Assembly: GCF_022095675.1 (NCBI RefSeq)
Contig: NZ_JAHYSG010000065.1
Coordinates: forward strand, 6,279-70,278
DNA from: Dactylosporangium sp. AC04546
Lineage (GTDB): Bacteria > Actinomycetota > Actinomycetes > Mycobacteriales > Micromonosporaceae
DNA length: 64,000 nt
Direction of reading: 5' to 3'
The notes under the pieces were generated by a model. It was given only the letters and a program-made list of their open reading frames with translations. It was not told where the DNA came from and ran no database searches. Numbering within the stretch: position 1 is the stretch's first letter; every line of letters starts with the position of its first letter. The position numbers and the translations under genes are program-made. Below are positions 63,771 through 64,000 of this stretch, one piece after another.

Positions 63771-64000
63771 GCCGTGTTTCGTAAGGCTCGGAGCCATTGG
63801 TTGATGATGGCTACGGTGATGGTGGCTTCGAAGCGGACGGCGAGTTTGTCGTAGCGGGTGGCCATTGCGCGGTGTTGTTTGAGCTGGTTGATGCCGCACT
63901 CGACGGCGTGACGCAGCCGGTAGACGGCCGGGTCAAAGGCGGGCGGCCGCCCGCCTTTGGATCCCTTGGCCTTGCGGTGGGCGTCCTGGTCGGCCTTGCT
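63767..64000 (-). CDS. IS5-family transposase, C-terminal part
   Basis: 77 residues in an open frame to the window edge. [48 protein letters not shown] matches the C-terminal end of IS5-type DDE transposases, including the final Glu in the RHAVECGIN region. The rest lies outside the window. The stop codon falls in CTAG, which fits the target type of IS5-group elements, and the terminal sequence GCCGTGTTTCGTAA begins next to it. Confidence 0.88.
   Translation of the reverse strand, partial: SKADQDAHRKAKGSKGGRPPAFDPAVYRLRHAVECGINQLKQHRAMATRYDKLAVRFEATITVAIINQWLRALRNTA

Overview
The window is high-GC actinobacterial chromosome and best fits the Micromonosporaceae, probably a genus with motile spores such as Actinoplanes or Dactylosporangium. 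The family guess is inference. It rests on GC-rich third codon positions, many GTG starts, start/stop overlaps of the GTGA/ATGA type, a WhiB-family protein, a chaplin-like protein, an ECF41-type sigma factor, and a complete chemotaxis operon in a genome of this GC. No tRNA, rRNA or CRISPR array was seen.

Layout. 1-8.3 kb holds small accessory genes: a streptogramin-lyase homologue, a HEAT-repeat protein, a lipoprotein, an ArsR/SRPBCC/hydrolase operon, a degenerate EAL-HDOD protein, a GNAT protein and a secreted snapalysin-type protease. 8.3-19.6 kb is a signalling island: a membrane GGDEF-EAL protein, then cheW-cheR-cheD-cheB-mcp-cheY-STAS-cheA, and a convergent full-length chemoreceptor. About 1 kb of non-coding DNA separates cheA from this receptor and is packed with palindromes and tandem repeats. 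19.6-28.9 kb has serA, a second ArsR/SRPBCC pair, a LuxR-type two-component system whose kinase has a repetitive C-terminus, a patatin, RNase Z, a DUF4193 protein and an FAD oxidoreductase. 28.9-40.3 kb has a GcvT-fused FAD dehydrogenase, VanW, ATP-grasp, phosphoribosyltransferase and UbiA genes, and a membrane HTH protein with a catalytically dead glycosidase-like domain. 40.4-45.5 kb contains a lone SRPBCC gene with twin operators and a tightly coupled six-gene membrane operon (DUF4178, DUF2617, DUF4247, DUF350, a two-TM protein, a spermidine-synthase-like protein). 45.7-50.9 kb has DUF2252, argG with an ARG-box-like promoter, GNAT, and a LysR/DapA-like divergent pair. 51-63.7 kb mixes envelope and redox genes with three paralogues of an unrecognised acidic, Tyr/Ser-rich, Cys-free small protein (51000, 56213, 61016), a variant WhiB, an ECF41 module, a chaplin-like protein, a PhzF protein, an Rnl2-type RNA ligase and an FAD monooxygenase. 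The right edge cuts an IS5-type transposase.

How parts fit. The che operon forms a full excitation-adaptation pathway, presumably for motile spores. The c-di-GMP-type proteins beside it suggest coupling of motility with development. Long hairpins sit mostly at gene 3' ends and fall into two dispersed sequence families (A: 56-bp palindromes with CATGATC ends; B: hairpins beginning GACGTTGGTCGATC).

The most novel-looking items are the acidic paralogue family, the GGTCGATCGACC palindrome array at 17.1-17.7 kb with its related hairpins, and the HTH/pseudo-glycosidase receptor. All functional names are read from sequence motifs without a database search.
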